Shown here: positions 44,825 through 56,845 of the stretch, piece after piece | Layout: every line of letters begins with the position of its first letter | How positions within the stretch are numbered: position 1 is the first letter of the stretch | Assembly: GCA_020284085.1 (NCBI GenBank) | Contig: JACEVL010000954.1 | Location: 159,501-223,500, forward strand | Source: Aporrectodea caliginosa | Taxonomy: Eukaryota; Annelida; Clitellata; Crassiclitellata; Lumbricidae | DNA: 64,000 nt | Reading direction: 5' to 3' | Program-made: the position numbers and the translations under genes | Notes under the pieces: model-generated | What the model was told of the DNA's origin: nothing | What the model saw: only the letters and a program-made list of their open reading frames with translations | Database searches by the model: none

Positions 44825-45055
44825 CGAACATTTATATAGCGCCGCTCGCAAATCAGCAGCGCTCTCGACCTGCTTCACTGCCTGCGTCAGCGAACAGGAA
44901 AGTCTTAAGGCGTCTACGGAACTGGGAAGGTGAGAAGGCTAGTAGGCTAACTCAAGGCGAAGACTGGGGAAGAGAGTTCCAAGCTGCTGGGCCAACACGG
45001 GCAAAGCACCTAGAGTGGGCCGTAGCGGAGCGCATGCGAGGGACAACATAATTAT
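44825..45055 (+). repeat. Dispersed SINE-like repeat
   Basis: TATATAGCGCCGCTCGC, then GGAAAGTCTTAAGGCGTCT, GGGGAAGAGAGTTCCAAGCT and GGGCAAAGCACC. This layout recurs as a dispersed element in marine invertebrate genomes to my knowledge. No tRNA-like head was seen, so the class is uncertain. Confidence 0.45.
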
Positions 45056-45309
45056 ATAAATAGGCCTATGTAACTGACACCGATAAAAGTTAAGTAGTTT
45101 CTAAATAGTCAAGCAGTATTTGCAATATTTTGCACCTATTGACTTTTAAATAGGCTACTATTGAAATAGTTTGTTACAGGTAGCTAGGCCTACTATTTGC
45201 TATTCTATTTAAATAGTCAACCTAGGCCTATTTGTCCCAACACTGACTATAGCCAGGCTATATAAATATTAATAATTTAATAATTTTATTAAACAATTTA
45301 ATTGTTTCA

Positions 45310-45630
45310 CTAACTCGAAGTGGGATTGATTTAACCATTTCTGTCTTTAAATAGAAGTTGGATTGATCAAAATAATTTTTACCGTAAATAGAAGCTGGAT
45401 TGATGAAACTAAGTTTTGATGCAATAGAAGCTGGAATGATGAAAATAATTGTTTCCGTAAGTAGAAGCTGGACCCATGAGAATATATAGTTATTTGCTTA
45501 AATAAAAGTTCCATTGATGAAAAATATTTTGTTGGTTAAATAGAAGTTGGATATTTTTTTGATGAAATGGAAGCTGGATTGATGAAAAAAATTCACAATG
45601 AAATGAAAGCGGGATTGATGATAGTTATCA
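45310..45630. repeat. Degenerate tandem repeat, unit about 40-55 bp
   Basis: AAATAGAAGCTGGATTGATG recurs at least seven times with variable AATAATTTT-type spacers. Confidence 0.85.
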
Positions 45631-45719
45631 TGGACATAGGTAGACTGCTTACTTACCAACGTGAAGTACGGCATTGAAGATATTCAAATAATTTACCAAC
45701 CTAAACTACTGGATAACCG

Positions 45720-45720
<1 letters not shown>

Positions 45721-45764
<44 letters not shown>

Positions 45765-45800
45765 TATATATATAATATATATATATATAATATACAATAT
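45721..45800. repeat. (TA)n microsatellite
   Basis: TA dinucleotides broken by single A insertions. A shorter TA tract lies at 44766-44800. Confidence 0.95.
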
Positions 45801-46084
45801 ATAATACATATGTATATATAATTTATATACGCCACTGCTTGTTTTGATATTAAACTTCCGATGTGGGTTGGGTTTTAGTTTATTTTAAGCACCGTAGCTA
45901 TGCAACGCGAAGTTTAAAAGTTTCCCAACGTCATTAACTTGCGTCTATTTTTATACAACGAAGTGCTCCTATTGGCCAGACAAAATTAGACAAGCACTGG
46001 GATTCGTAATCATGTCAGATGACGGTTTGGTTGTGAAATAGCATAAAATACAGTACAATACTGTTGTGCAATAGAGGAAGGTTA

Positions 46085-46179
46085 CGAATAAATAAAACTT
46101 CGAATTAGTTTTGGACGTCAATGGCCTGAGTTGCAACGAGCAACTGGAAGCTTAGTTGCCAGACAGCGTCTCTGACAAC
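46085..46179 (+). promoter_or_regulatory. Probable 5' UTR exon and promoter region of the RING gene
   Basis: A consensus donor (AACGTAAGTT, GT at 46180) lies 1.1 kb before a good acceptor (TTTCTCTTTTAG, ending 47296) that precedes the RING start codon by 45 bp. I infer a non-coding first exon ending at 46179; its 5' end is a guess. AAATAAA-rich DNA lies upstream but no firm TATA box. Confidence 0.5.
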
Positions 46180-47341
46180 GTAAGTTCAGTTTAGAAGCTT
46201 GACACATCAATAATTTTCCATAGATTACGTCTGTACCGATTTCCTTCTGAGGTTTGTTCGCTAACAGTATACTTCGTTGTATTTAAGTGTAAACTGTCGT
46301 TGTGTCACTAAACGATTTGTAAAAACAAACGGTGGGCCATTTAGAAGTTTTGCAGCTGTAGAATAATAATTATTGAAGCGCCTGTTCCTGTTTCTCCGGC
46401 GTCGTTAGGCCCAATATTATGATGACAAACATTGTAATACCCATGGTTATGCCTATGTGTTGCTGACACTGCATTTAGCTAAAAATGGAGGATTGGAATT
46501 TACAGAATTTACCCGGTAAATTTCCATCAAGGATGTGGCTTATGCAACATTTCACGATTTGTCAATATTTATTGCCTATTCATAAACTTTTCTGGCAATT
46601 AACTAATTAGCCAAATGCTGTCACGAGTCCACTTGTCTATTTGAAATGTGATATACGACTTACCAAGTGTGGCAGGTGTGATACACAAGCAATGCATAAT
46701 ATTTGTTCATCTGGGCATTTTAAAGTTACACATAAAACTACAGACGAAGCAGAACGTTGATCAGTTGATTTTGACACATTCGCACCCCATTTTGATGTGT
46801 AAGCCTACCTATAGAAAGAGATGTATTGAGATTTGTATGAACATTACGGCTCATGATCAGCATAATCATATGGAAATTACGATCTTGTTGAATACATTGT
46901 TGACAGTATAGGTTGGACATCCATTAAGGTTGAGAACTACAGTAATCTATTAATAGCATAATAATGACATGTTAAAGTGACTTTTGTTATTGAAACTTTT
47001 TGTTTCTGTACAGTGTTATATCGTATAATGTTTATTATAGAACTAACTGTTAAAAGCATTTTAACAAGCAATTACAAAATATATTAGGCTTAAGTTAGTC
47101 TCAGTGATGAATTGCCCATGATATGCATTGTCTCACAACAATTCAAGATGTTTACAAAAGATTGAACCCCAATATTAAAGAGTTACAGCAGATCAGGTTC
47201 AGTTATGCACCAGATGTGTTCCTGTGTCATAAACCTAAAAACATTTAAATTGGATTTATAAGACTTACAGCAGTCAGTGTTGTCTTTCTCTTTTAGCTTT
47301 CGTCTACAACTTTAAAGGGAACTTCAGCCTAAAGTTGCATC

Positions 47342-49399
47342 ATGGACAAACATTGTCAACTTTTGCAGAGGGCTTCGTCTGTGTGCTGCCCTTTGTCATC
47401 GTTCGAAACAACAGAACACGAATTTGTCAAGAGTTCAGCCAATAGAAGCTTCATGGATGCTGACGATGCTGTCGCTGTTCAGAGGCCAAAACGTTCATGG
47501 CCTTTTCTGACAGCCGACCTCACAGGCCATTGCACCATCTTCGACGACACAAAGCCAAAGAACCCAGGTATGTCTACAAACACCTCAAAGGAAGTCCACA
47601 AATCAGAACTAGTGATCAGGACCGATGCTGATACAACTGTTCCTATTAATGATGCCAGCCTACAAGACATTTCAGCTAAAACGTCTTCTTCTGACAATAT
47701 TGTTCCTGTGAATAATATTCTCATGGAAGTTAACCCTGCCAAAGACAATGCTCTGCAAGACACATGTTTGGAGACTGACATTGTTGCTGTCGACAATACC
47801 TCATCACAAAGTACCCTGATAAGCACTGTTTCAAGTGACGATCATCCTTTGGAAAGTGCCTCTGCCTGTGATTCTGCACGAGAAGTTGAAGAAACGAATT
47901 CACAGAAAGTGTCTTGTGCTGCCACTGAAACTTCCATGCAGCGTTCTTCATTTAGTTATTCTTCAAGGTTAATTGTGTACAAGGATTGTAAAATTAGCGA
48001 TTGCTGGGACAGTGTTAAACCGCGATCGTCTAATTATTCTTTGTACAAGGATGCTAAAATTAGCAATTGCTGTGACAGTGTTAAACCGAGATCATCGTCT
48101 AACTACGATGCGATCCCCGACTGTGAAATTATGAATCAGTATTGCAAGAAATTCGACAAACGCCGCAGAAAAGACAGACCTCAGCGTGCAGTGCGTAAAT
48201 GGAAAAAGGTTCCAAATGAAATGCAAGCGAACTTACGAACCAGTCTGATTCCGCGAACTGGAATAATAATTAACAATAGCAGTATCGATGACATTGAAGA
48301 AAATGAAATACAGAAAGAACTTGAACTATTTCAAAACGCTTTACAAAGCTGTGAACAGAAGGCAGATGTCAATACTGAAATAAACGAAACTTGCACTTCT
48401 GCCGTCTCTGATGTTCAGGGGTTATTTGCTGATTGTGAAGATAAAGGAACTGTAGAAACACAGCAAAAGTGTGAACAACCGGACACTGATCTCAATCAAA
48501 ACTGTGTTGATATAAAATCTTCCGATCCTATTAATATACCTGTTCAAAAGAAAAGTTCTGGACATGACGCTAATAAAATCGTACCAGAACGCAACCATGA
48601 ATTGCGTAGGGTCAAACATAAACTGGACCTCGATGTTTTATGGTTCTCCGATTCTGAGAATGTAGAATATGTAACATTTTATGAAAATAAAATTCCGCTC
48701 AGAAATTGCTCATATCTTGAAAGCTTTTCTGGGTTAACAAGCAAAAAGCTACGAGCAAAGAAGAAATGGAAAGAAACAAAAGCCCGCATACAAATAAAGA
48801 CCAAATACTGTCTCAGCTTAAGTAACTCGGTTCACGGACAGACTTTTTATATTCACCACCGGGTTATGAAACTCATGACAATGGTACTCGAACCTAGAAT
48901 GCATGTATATCCTTTAAGCCTAAAACGGATAGATGCAGCTAAAGGAATTGCCAAAGAGATCGTACGAACTTCCCGTGTAGTGCCTGGAGGTAACGCCAAA
49001 CAGTCTCCCGCAAATCGTTCTGCTGCAACTACATCTCGATTCGCTATTGATGCATACAACGCTGACGGTGATCTGGCTGCTGAAGTGGTGAATATCATGA
49101 TCAACCTGCAGCATCGCGATCTGCTGCCCGAAGATTACGAGCTTCTACTGAGATTGGACGAACGCGTCAAGCCGAAAACTGTCGACGTCACCATCTTGAC
49201 AGGACTCAAGACGGAGAGTGTCGTCTGCGACTGTGATGTTCTAGATGTGTGTGCAGTGTGTCTGGACCCTTACGAAATCGGCCAGACGAAAAAGTACTTG
49301 CCTTGCCAACATTACTTCCACGAAACATGCATAGACAACTGGTTAAGCAATTCTTCAATGAACTGTCCGCTCGATGGCACACCTGTCCAACCAAGTTAG
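47342..49399 (+). CDS. RING-H2 finger protein, putative E3 ubiquitin ligase (685 aa)
   Basis: The whole coding region is one exon that begins 45 bp after an acceptor at 47296; the start is ATG in CATCATGG. The C-terminus (residues 637-678) is a RING-H2 finger: CAVC, then LPCQHYFHETCIDNWL, then NCPLD. The zinc ligands read Cys637, Cys640, Cys655, His657, His660, Cys663, Cys675 and Asp678, so the usual eighth cysteine is aspartate. Residues 1-560 are low in recognisable domains, rich in Ser, Thr and Asp, and hold a tandem duplication (YKDCKISDCWDSVKPRSS, then YKDAKISNCCDSVKPRSS near residues 215-250). A basic stretch follows (KKFDKRRRKDRPQRAVRKWKK). RING-H2 proteins with long disordered N-termini are typically E3 ligases that bind substrate through that part; the substrate is unknown. 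It could be cytosolic or nuclear. An orthologue name is not justified. Confidence 0.88.
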   Translation: MDKHCQLLQRASSVCCPLSSFETTEHEFVKSSANRSFMDADDAVAVQRPKRSWPFLTADLTGHCTIFDDTKPKNPGMSTNTSKEVHKSELVIRTDADTTVPINDASLQDISAKTSSSDNIVPVNNILMEVNPAKDNALQDTCLETDIVAVDNTSSQSTLISTVSSDDHPLESASACDSAREVEETNSQKVSCAATETSMQRSSFSYSSRLIVYKDCKISDCWDSVKPRSSNYSLYKDAKISNCCDSVKPRSSSNYDAIPDCEIMNQYCKKFDKRRRKDRPQRAVRKWKKVPNEMQANLRTSLIPRTGIIINNSSIDDIEENEIQKELELFQNALQSCEQKADVNTEINETCTSAVSDVQGLFADCEDKGTVETQQKCEQPDTDLNQNCVDIKSSDPINIPVQKKSSGHDANKIVPERNHELRRVKHKLDLDVLWFSDSENVEYVTFYENKIPLRNCSYLESFSGLTSKKLRAKKKWKETKARIQIKTKYCLSLSNSVHGQTFYIHHRVMKLMTMVLEPRMHVYPLSLKRIDAAKGIAKEIVRTSRVVPGGNAKQSPANRSAATTSRFAIDAYNADGDLAAEVVNIMINLQHRDLLPEDYELLLRLDERVKPKTVDVTILTGLKTESVVCDCDVLDVCAVCLDPYEIGQTKKYLPCQHYFHETCIDNWLSNSSMNCPLDGTPVQPS

Positions 49400-49731
49400 C
49401 GATCTAAAATTTGGTGAACTGACCATTTTGGTACTAGGTTGTGCGTTGTGATCAGGAAGTGATGCTAGAGAAGTCACTGTTCATCAAAGCCATGTTGTTT
49501 GTGTAGTTGTTATAACTACTTGCTATCCTTTCTAAAAGAAATTGTTCTTGTTAAGTGGATTGACTGCAAAGCATGATGCATTTATTTAAGTTTGATAAGC
49601 TTAAAAGCCTGAAAGAGCAACTTTAATTTATTGACGACCAATTAGGTTGAAGAAAGTGTATTTAAGTTAAAATCTTGACTCGTTGTATGATGTGCCTTTG
49701 AAAACTGTGCATTAGTTAATGCAGTGACGTC

Positions 49732-49740
49732 GATTAAAGA
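49732..49740 (+). terminator. Possible polyadenylation signal of the RING gene
   Basis: GATTAAAGA about 335 bp after the stop contains ATTAAA, the common variant signal. No GT-rich element was weighed. Confidence 0.35.
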
Positions 49741-49744
49741 TAAC

Positions 49745-50829
49745 AAATTAGATATTCGTCTCTCTTGGTTTGTCTGCTTCCATTTTAAGACTGGTTAATT
49801 TGTTTCAGCTCGTGGTACTGACTCTATATCCTAACTAATGATCATTGACGCATCTATTAGTTTGGTTGTCGTGCATGGTCAACGGATTATGGGCTGATCA
49901 GCATTGGGCCATCCAGGATCGCAATAAGGAATCATTAGCACAGAGGGCTGGCTTTAGGTATATGCATAGCAGGCATTTGTCTGGAGCACTACAATTTAGG
50001 GGTGACATTTTCACAAAAGTTTTACATTTGTCATATTTTCAAAGAAAATTATTTTTAATTTTAATTCAACATTGTAAAGTAGGTGTCAACCTTCATATTT
50101 AAAGTGTTTTCTATGGCCACATTAAGACCTTGATTTTTGTTGGGTGGGGTTGGGATGCCAAGATGTATAATTTGCCTGAAGCGTCATTGAGGCTAGGGTG
50201 GGCCCTACATTTAGCATGGCTGTAGCAGCTCTACAAATCCTCTTTTGAATATGTATTATAGATGTATTGTACATCTTCAACGAGGATTTATAGAGCTGTT
50301 ACATACTAGATTATGCACAGGGCATCAGAACAATAACTCCTTGGTCAATATACCCAGCCAATAACACATGGCCAATAGTCAATAAGTAAAAAATCTTGGA
50401 CAAAAAGCTCATGGACAATAACCCCAAAACAACTCTCGGTTTAAAACTCGGGCCATGAACCCCTAAAGTTGTAAAGTCAGTATTTAAATCTGAAGCCTTG
50501 GGCATTATGACAGTGGTGCTATAGAAGTTCGTAATTGTAATGGTATTCTCCTAACTCTAAAGTGCCACTCGAAAGCCAGGCAGAGGGCACCAGCTTATTC
50601 ATGAGCGCTGATTAGTTCTTAGATTAGATAAAATTTACTCTATCCTGTCACCTATTCGAATGGGCAACAGCAGTGAAGGATTGATTACCTGAACAATTCA
50701 TTGTAAAATGAACACGGTTGACAACATTACAGTAATTATAGATAGAACATACGTCTACATTCTCATTAATTTACTGTCCACACTCTGCACTGACTCCGAG
50801 TGTAACCCGAGGATTCTTCTGCGCAACTA
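49745..50829. other. Intergenic region, includes a weak dispersed repeat copy
   Basis: At 50640-50720 a stretch with CACCTATTCGAATGGGCAAC and TGAAGGATTGATTACCTGAA resembles the repeat at 59815-59905. No gene recognised elsewhere. Confidence 0.4.
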
Positions 50830-51472
50830 GTAGATCACATCACGCCTACACTGCAACAACTTCACTGGCTTCCCATCTGTGCCCGTATCGCCTTCAAATT
50901 CTCCATCCTCATGTATCATGTCAGCTGCATCATTACAAATTATTGTTCAATACACAAACATTGAACATCTCATGTATGCCTCACCAGCTTGGTGGGGCTA
51001 TACAAAAGCTGAAGAGCATGACCGAATCCAGCAGCTGATCAGACGCAAGAAACGCATAGGATTTTACCCTCAGGCAAAGAGTGCATCTGACCTAGCACTC
51101 AGGGAGACAGACATTGTTCAGTGCTATTTTTCTTCAACCAACATCATGTTCTTTACCCACTGCTCCCTCCGATTCGCCCTACTGGATAACCGCTCCACTC
51201 TACCCTGGTTTTTCCTTCCTAACAAAGATGACTGTAATTTCATATCCAGAGTACAATATAAAAATATAATATTATATTGATTTTCTTCCCTCAATTATTA
51301 CACTAATGGTCCAATATGTATAACAAGCCTGTAGTTTTAATTTTATCTAAACATTGCCCTGATCTAGTCTTCAAACATCCAATAGGACCTTAGTTAAGTT
51401 AGTTTATCAATGTATAAGGTGCGTATATGTCAGCTTATTTTTAATAAACGAAAATTGATTGATTGATTGATC
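50830..51472 (+). pseudogene. LINE reverse-transcriptase C-terminus with (TTGA)n tail
   Basis: Frame pieces read ITPTLQQLHWLPICARIAFK and then YASPAWWGYTKAEEHDRIQQ with LIRRKKRIGF. Both LHWLP..ARI.FK and Y.SPAWWG are well-known C-terminal motifs of non-LTR retrotransposons. The 3' UTR ends AATAAACGAAAATTGATTGA with a short TTGA tail. The 5' part is missing and frames are broken. Confidence 0.82.
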
Positions 51473-51559
51473 ACATCCATTCTGACATTTCTCTTCATAG
51501 GACATGGCATCCATGGTTACGCCATGTTCTGTTTCCAGTAGTAGAGGACTCCGATCATT

Positions 51560-51735
51560 CAAGCGATACTTCGCACAAACCGGAAGTATGGAAATCGTGC
51601 TTTCTCTCATAATGTGCTTTCTCTGTCTCGGAACCTTTATAATGGAACAGTCTTCCAACTTCAGTTCGCCAGTGCACATCTGTTGCTCAATTTAAAAGAA
51701 AATTAGAAACACCTCTGTTCACCTTGCACTATGAC
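51560..51735 (+). pseudogene. Second LINE C-terminal fragment
   Basis: A frame from 51639 reads WNSLPTSVRQCTSVAQFKRK and then LETPLF, the closing motif of CR1/L2-type LINE proteins. It lies about 190 bp upstream of the AVEN start codon, so it may be part of that gene's 5' flank or 5' UTR. Confidence 0.8.
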
Positions 51736-51926
51736 TAGGAATGTAGCGAGACGCGCTCTCGTGCAAGACCTTATTGTGTAGCGCGCTATAAATTTTCACT
51801 TGCGTTGTATTTTTATTGTAACTTGAATACTGGTCTAGGGCTTTTCATTGTCTATTCGCAAGACGGCTGTTTAATAGCAACCAAGAGCTATATTTCGGTT
51901 TTAATATCATCAGTAAAGAGTTAAAA

Positions 51927-54328
51927 ATGAAGCCGGACAAACATAAGAAGGAAAAGAATGCCATATACAAAAAGAAACACGGAATCACTGGTGGGAACAA
52001 ACAGGAACATAAGGTCGATGAACAATTCCGAGACACACAAGTGAAAGATAAAGCGCACTCTGCCTGCGTTGGTCCAAGTACGAGTCTCTCAGAAAAAGCA
52101 GGGAAAGAGACACTTCCCAGCAGTTCAGAAGAGGTACATGTATTAGCTACTTTGCGTAGAAATATGTGCTATATGTGAGGTTCTTAAAGGGCGCTTTAAA
52201 AATAGCCAGATGCATTCATATCAACCTAAAATTTTGGCAGACTTATAGTATCGGGGGCTGAACGATTATACAGTATCTTTTGGCATGCTGCGCGGACGCC
52301 GGACGGTACCAGGTTTGCTAATGGCGCCAGGAGGGGGATAGGGGAGCTGTTAATGACGACATTAACCCTAACCGACCCTCACGATGCCTAACCTGTGACT
52401 TGAATTCATGTGGCTGGTGTCATTTGACATGGCATGACTAAAAACTTCAGATGAAATGGTGAACATCTGGCACATTTCTGTTGTGCTAAAAAGTAGTTTC
52501 ATTGTAAAATTTTAGACTCGGCTGGAATTGCCGGCAACAAACTATGGACGCCGGAAAGTTGTGAGCAACTGGGAGCGATATGAAACAGCGGAAGACACAA
52601 CACTAACAGTGCGAGGATCCGATTTTGCAGCACTGCTTAAATCCTCTGGTAAAGTTCTTCATTATCCACTCTAGGCATAGACAATTAGGCATTTGTATGT
52701 ATAGTGTGAACTCGCTAACACGAAGTCGTGGGGGGCATGCCTTATGATACAGCATGTAAGACAGACTGCATAAAATGGATAATACTGAAAAGGTCAAAAT
52801 TTAGCACTGTGGTTCGTGTACAGCGCGTAAACCAATGCGGTGTGTTAAGTTAATAGCTTTTGAAGGACCGTCAATGCAGTGATTTTGGATTAGGTAAGTA
52901 ACTAAGAGGTGTCTGTTTAGATTTGTGTATGTCGTCAATTATAGAGGATTGTATCACAAGTCATTACAGTTGTGACGAGAATGGAAGAAAATATTTGCTG
53001 ACAGGTAAAACAGTCCTTTGAGGCTGAACCATTTAGTACTACTTGGTTATTTGTGTTATTATATTACTTTTCATTCAGTTATTTAATATCTGTATCATGT
53101 AACTATGACTTGCATTTGCAGCCAGCATCTTCTCCCATTCTCAGTATCGAGATGAACTAGGACTGATGAAGAGAGAGGACAGCAAACAGAATACTCCTAC
53201 AAAGTTCCTGACTTTAGACTGTGATGATCTTGCAAACTCACTGATGTGCATCCCTCTACATGATCGGCTTGGAATTGAGACCTCTGTGTTTGAGGTAAGA
53301 GAAACATGTAAATTCATGAACAAGTAAATATTTATGGTTAAAACTTTGTAACAGAGAACTTATAATTAAGGAAGAGACGCAGTGGCAAGAGGAGTGGAAT
53401 TGTTGAAAGTATGAACTTGCAAAAGAGTAGGGCAACTCGGGCATCTTGATGCAATGTAGCCATCAGTATGTAATTTGAAGCACAAAACGAGAAAGAACTT
53501 TAAAGTAATCAATCGTTAAATTCCAAATAATTTCAAGGTGATCTAGTAATTGCATTAAATATGATTTAATAAATGGACTGGCTAGTATAAACAGTGTACG
53601 AGTTAATTCAAAACAACTGGTTCATCTGTAACCAATTGGTGATGAAATGTAAACAGACGATGTGAGTTCAAGAAAGGGGTTATGGTGGTGTATAAAGTGG
53701 AAGTCAAATTATGGCTTGACCCCCAATATATTAAGAATGGAATAAAGGAATGGATGAGAAAAACAAATGGGGTCAAATGCTATCCACTAGTATTGTGTGT
53801 ATTGGCCGATTTGTTAACCTGAAAGTCTTGGTTTTTTTGTAGCCACTGATGATTGAGCAATGTTTTGAGCTGAGCAAAGAAAGTGCCTCTAAGTACACTA
53901 GAGTTTCGGATAAGATGGAGCCTTCCCCAACTGTTGCGCCAGATTGCACAGAAACTTCAAACAGAAATGCTGAAGAACAATTCACAGTGAAGAACCATGA
54001 TCTTTCGTTGGAAATTTGTAGCAAAGCAAGCAATGAGTGTCTGTTGAATACGGACAAATGCGGCCATTCACTCGTAGACGATTCACCAAAATATGTTAAA
54101 GAGAGTGTTTCCTCTACAGAATTAGGCTCTGAATGCCAGCAAAAAGTTCAAACATCAACAGACGTTACTTTGACTGTAACTGCAACGCAACCTGAGTCGG
54201 AAGTGAGAAACGAAACTCCTCTTAGCGTATCTACTGTTGAAGAAAAGGTGGTGGGTGGAGGCAAATGTGGCACTGTACAAAGCCTCAAAGATCTGGAAAA
54301 TGAGCTTGATCTGTTACTGGCTTTGTAA
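51927..54328 (+). CDS. AVEN: AVEN orthologue, apoptosis and caspase-activation inhibitor (4 exons, 332 aa)
   Basis: Exons 51927-52133, 52516-52648, 53122-53294 and 53843-54328; phases 0, 1 and 0; all introns GT-AG. The frame is open throughout. Recognition rests on the order of AVEN motifs: YGRRKVVSNWERYE at the start of exon 2; SDFAALLKSSAS across exons 2 and 3, then IFSHSQYRDE; a conserved core DDLANSLMCIPLHDRLGIE in exon 3; and the C-terminal LENELDLLLAL in exon 4. Vertebrate AVEN binds BCL-xL and APAF1 to restrain caspase activation and also modulates ATM in the DNA-damage response; that role here is inferred from family. The N-terminus is lysine-rich rather than the Arg/Gly-rich form of mammals, and the middle of exon 4 is poorly conserved. 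No signal peptide. ATG 51927 is the first in frame after the upstream LINE fragment. Confidence 0.9.
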
Positions 54329-55553
54329 TTTCACGTTTCTCACTCGTGAACTTTGCTGATGTGATACCCTATTTACTAGCATTGCACACATGTTTCAAGA
54401 ATAGTTCCTCTTAAGTGATAGGTTAAGAACATGATGCTTTTCCAGTACTTATTTTGCCGCTGTAAACTGAATGAAGTTGAGTGTAAAATACTGTAATAAT
54501 TATATACATGGTTTCAGTTGTCTTACATTGTTTGTATAACACATGAAATATAAATTTAAAGTAGTTACTGGTACACTGTAGATTCTTTTTTGTCTGCATG
54601 GCTAATGTTTAGTAAATTAATGCTACTGTTTATCATCTTGATTGGTTTAATTTTGGTGATGGTTTCATTCTTTTGTAAAACTTAAAATTCCTTGACAGAA
54701 CTTCAAACATGTAATGGTAAATCTGAGTTAGAATTGTATTGGTTTGTAGATTTGCTAATAATTATAATATGATGTGATTTTAATAACGTCTTTGAAACTG
54801 CTTCACATGTTAGACATTGCAGAGTATAATGAATGTCAAAGGATGACTTCAGCTAAAATTTATTTAAACATTAAACTTCTAATGTTTTTCCCATAAATAA
54901 CACTCTTGTGCAACAGGATATGTTAAAGGATATTAAAAAATGTAATTAAGAACAGAACATTCATTAGTTAGCAAACGTCTGTTTAATATTGTTGATTATT
55001 GGGTGATTACTTAGACGTTAGCTTCTATAATGCATCTTCAATAAGGTTTGTCGACTGTTCCTTCTCTGTTGCTGGACACACTGCATGGAACAGTCATCCC
55101 AACCATTTAGAGAATGCACCCTCTCTGGTCCTATACAAATCGTCTTATTATCATTATCTATATTGAAGCCCCTCCAATGATTTAACTATTGGGGGTTGAG
55201 GTCCAAGTGTTTTCATCAGTTGGCTAATACAGGTAAACACATTGGATATGTTTTCATGAGACTTTATCACCCAAACAAACCTATTAATTTTTTATGGCTT
55301 GAGGAGAGGGAGGGAGTTGGAAGGGTAGGAGGTCTACTGTCCAATGCCCATCCAGGTAACTGAGATTACTGTAGTTTATGCTAGTGGTATCAATAACCCA
55401 GTCAGCACTCACATGCGGGCTAAAGTTGGGTAACTTTGGCCCAACATGTATGTGCTGGCTGGAAACTGAATGATTTCTTTTAATTGTTTGGTCAATTTGT
55501 TATTCAATTGCATTCTTTGTTGTGATTACTATTTGCCAGTATATGGTTTGTGT
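54329..55553. other. AVEN 3' UTR and intergenic sequence
   Basis: AT-rich, with several AATAAA-like sites (for example near 54550 and 54893) that could end the AVEN transcript. No other gene recognised. Confidence 0.4.
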
Positions 55554-55561
55554 GGTGGGTT

Positions 55562-55719
55562 CAGGAGCATAGCTAGGAAATAATTTTGGGAGTTTAGTTT
55601 TCGGGGGGTTTCCATTGGACATGGTCATATTTTGCTACATTTTTAGTTTTTAACAAAAGCAATGCAGTCATTTCGGGGGTGTTTGAACCCATTAACCCCG
55701 CTAAATACGCCCATGGGTG
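55562..55719. mobile_element. Short hAT-like MITE, 158 bp
   Basis: It begins CAGGAGCATAGCTAGG and ends AAATACGCCCATGGGTG. GGTGGGTT flanks both sides (55554-55561 and 55720-55727). The ends match only loosely when inverted, and the G/T-rich flank could align by chance. Confidence 0.5.
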
Positions 55720-55727
55720 GGTGGGTT

Positions 55728-56750
55728 GATGATCGTTTAGTGTCGGTAGATGATAACCGGGCAGTAAGAGTGGTTGACTACATAGCTGCTGACACTTCCG
55801 AGAATGGTTCGGCGCACCCGACCGAGGCCTCGTGTTCCAATCACGATCATCTTGGCCTCCTCTTCGACTGCTACTCGACAGATGACCTCGCCTGGCTTGC
55901 CTCCCTCTTCAGACCTAACTCTTCCTGGCTTCTGAAAGCAACAAGAAACAATTCTAAGCCTTGCAAATTAATTTTCCATAAGTCTGCAGCTGAGGAGTTT
56001 TGTCAGAAATGACAAGTAGAGTAAGTTAGAACTGTAATTGTAGTGTTGTAGGAAGAATATCTGCAAACTGCATCTAACATTTGACACTGCATCGTGGAGG
56101 ACAGCGACGTTTAAAGATGGATTGTTAAGTCAGTTCTACGTGTAGTTTGCTGTGATAATGGAAGGGAGCTGATTGTACTGGGACTGTGTGTTGACAGAGG
56201 CTTTTCCAACATTTTAAAGTAAAGAAACCGTTGGAGTGATTAAGAAGCTTATGGTGTTGCTTGCTGCTGCTATTATGATATGAACTGATATTTATTGTCC
56301 ATGTTTTGAACTTACAATAAGTGCCATAAAGGGAAAATGCAGATATGACTGATTTGCACATCTACCTCCCCTTGTCTGGCAATGCCCGTTTCTTACCATT
56401 GTGGAAGTCTCAAGGCCTAGATCGGTGTTTTGTGTGACTGAAACACTGGTCAACCTTCTGAAATATATACCAAACTGAAATGCGGACGTACGCTTAAGTC
56501 ACAACCCCCACCTCCTGTCCGCACTTGGATGACTCGTCTAGCCCTCCCTCTGCAAACCTCTCTAATGAACGACCCCAACAGAGAAAGACCCGTCAGTTAC
56601 GTCATTCCTACATACTACACAGTCGTTTGGCGATCGACGTGCATTAACGGAACAGAAAGACGGATCTCCATGCAATTGGGTCTTACACGTGGAGCCCCAC
56701 ATCTCGGAGTGGGACGCTCCCCACATTATTGTTTTAAAGTAAAGTTGGTA
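55728..56750. other. Intergenic region without a supported gene
   Basis: The 116-codon frame at 55662-56012 starts inside the MITE and has no domain or splice support, although its second half (HLGLLFDCYSTDDLAWLASL) is not low-complexity. Left unannotated as a gene. Confidence 0.35.
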
Positions 56751-56756
56751 TCGTCC

Positions 56757-56771
56757 TTAAAGGTGGGAGAG

Positions 56772-56845
<74 letters not shown>

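Noticed and set aside
45060..45245. hAT-like element ending CCCAACACTG
   Set aside because: Only one plausible end was found, with no matching partner or duplication.
55662..56012. 116-codon frame as a gene
   Set aside because: The start is inside a MITE and there is no recognisable domain, splice site or homologue.
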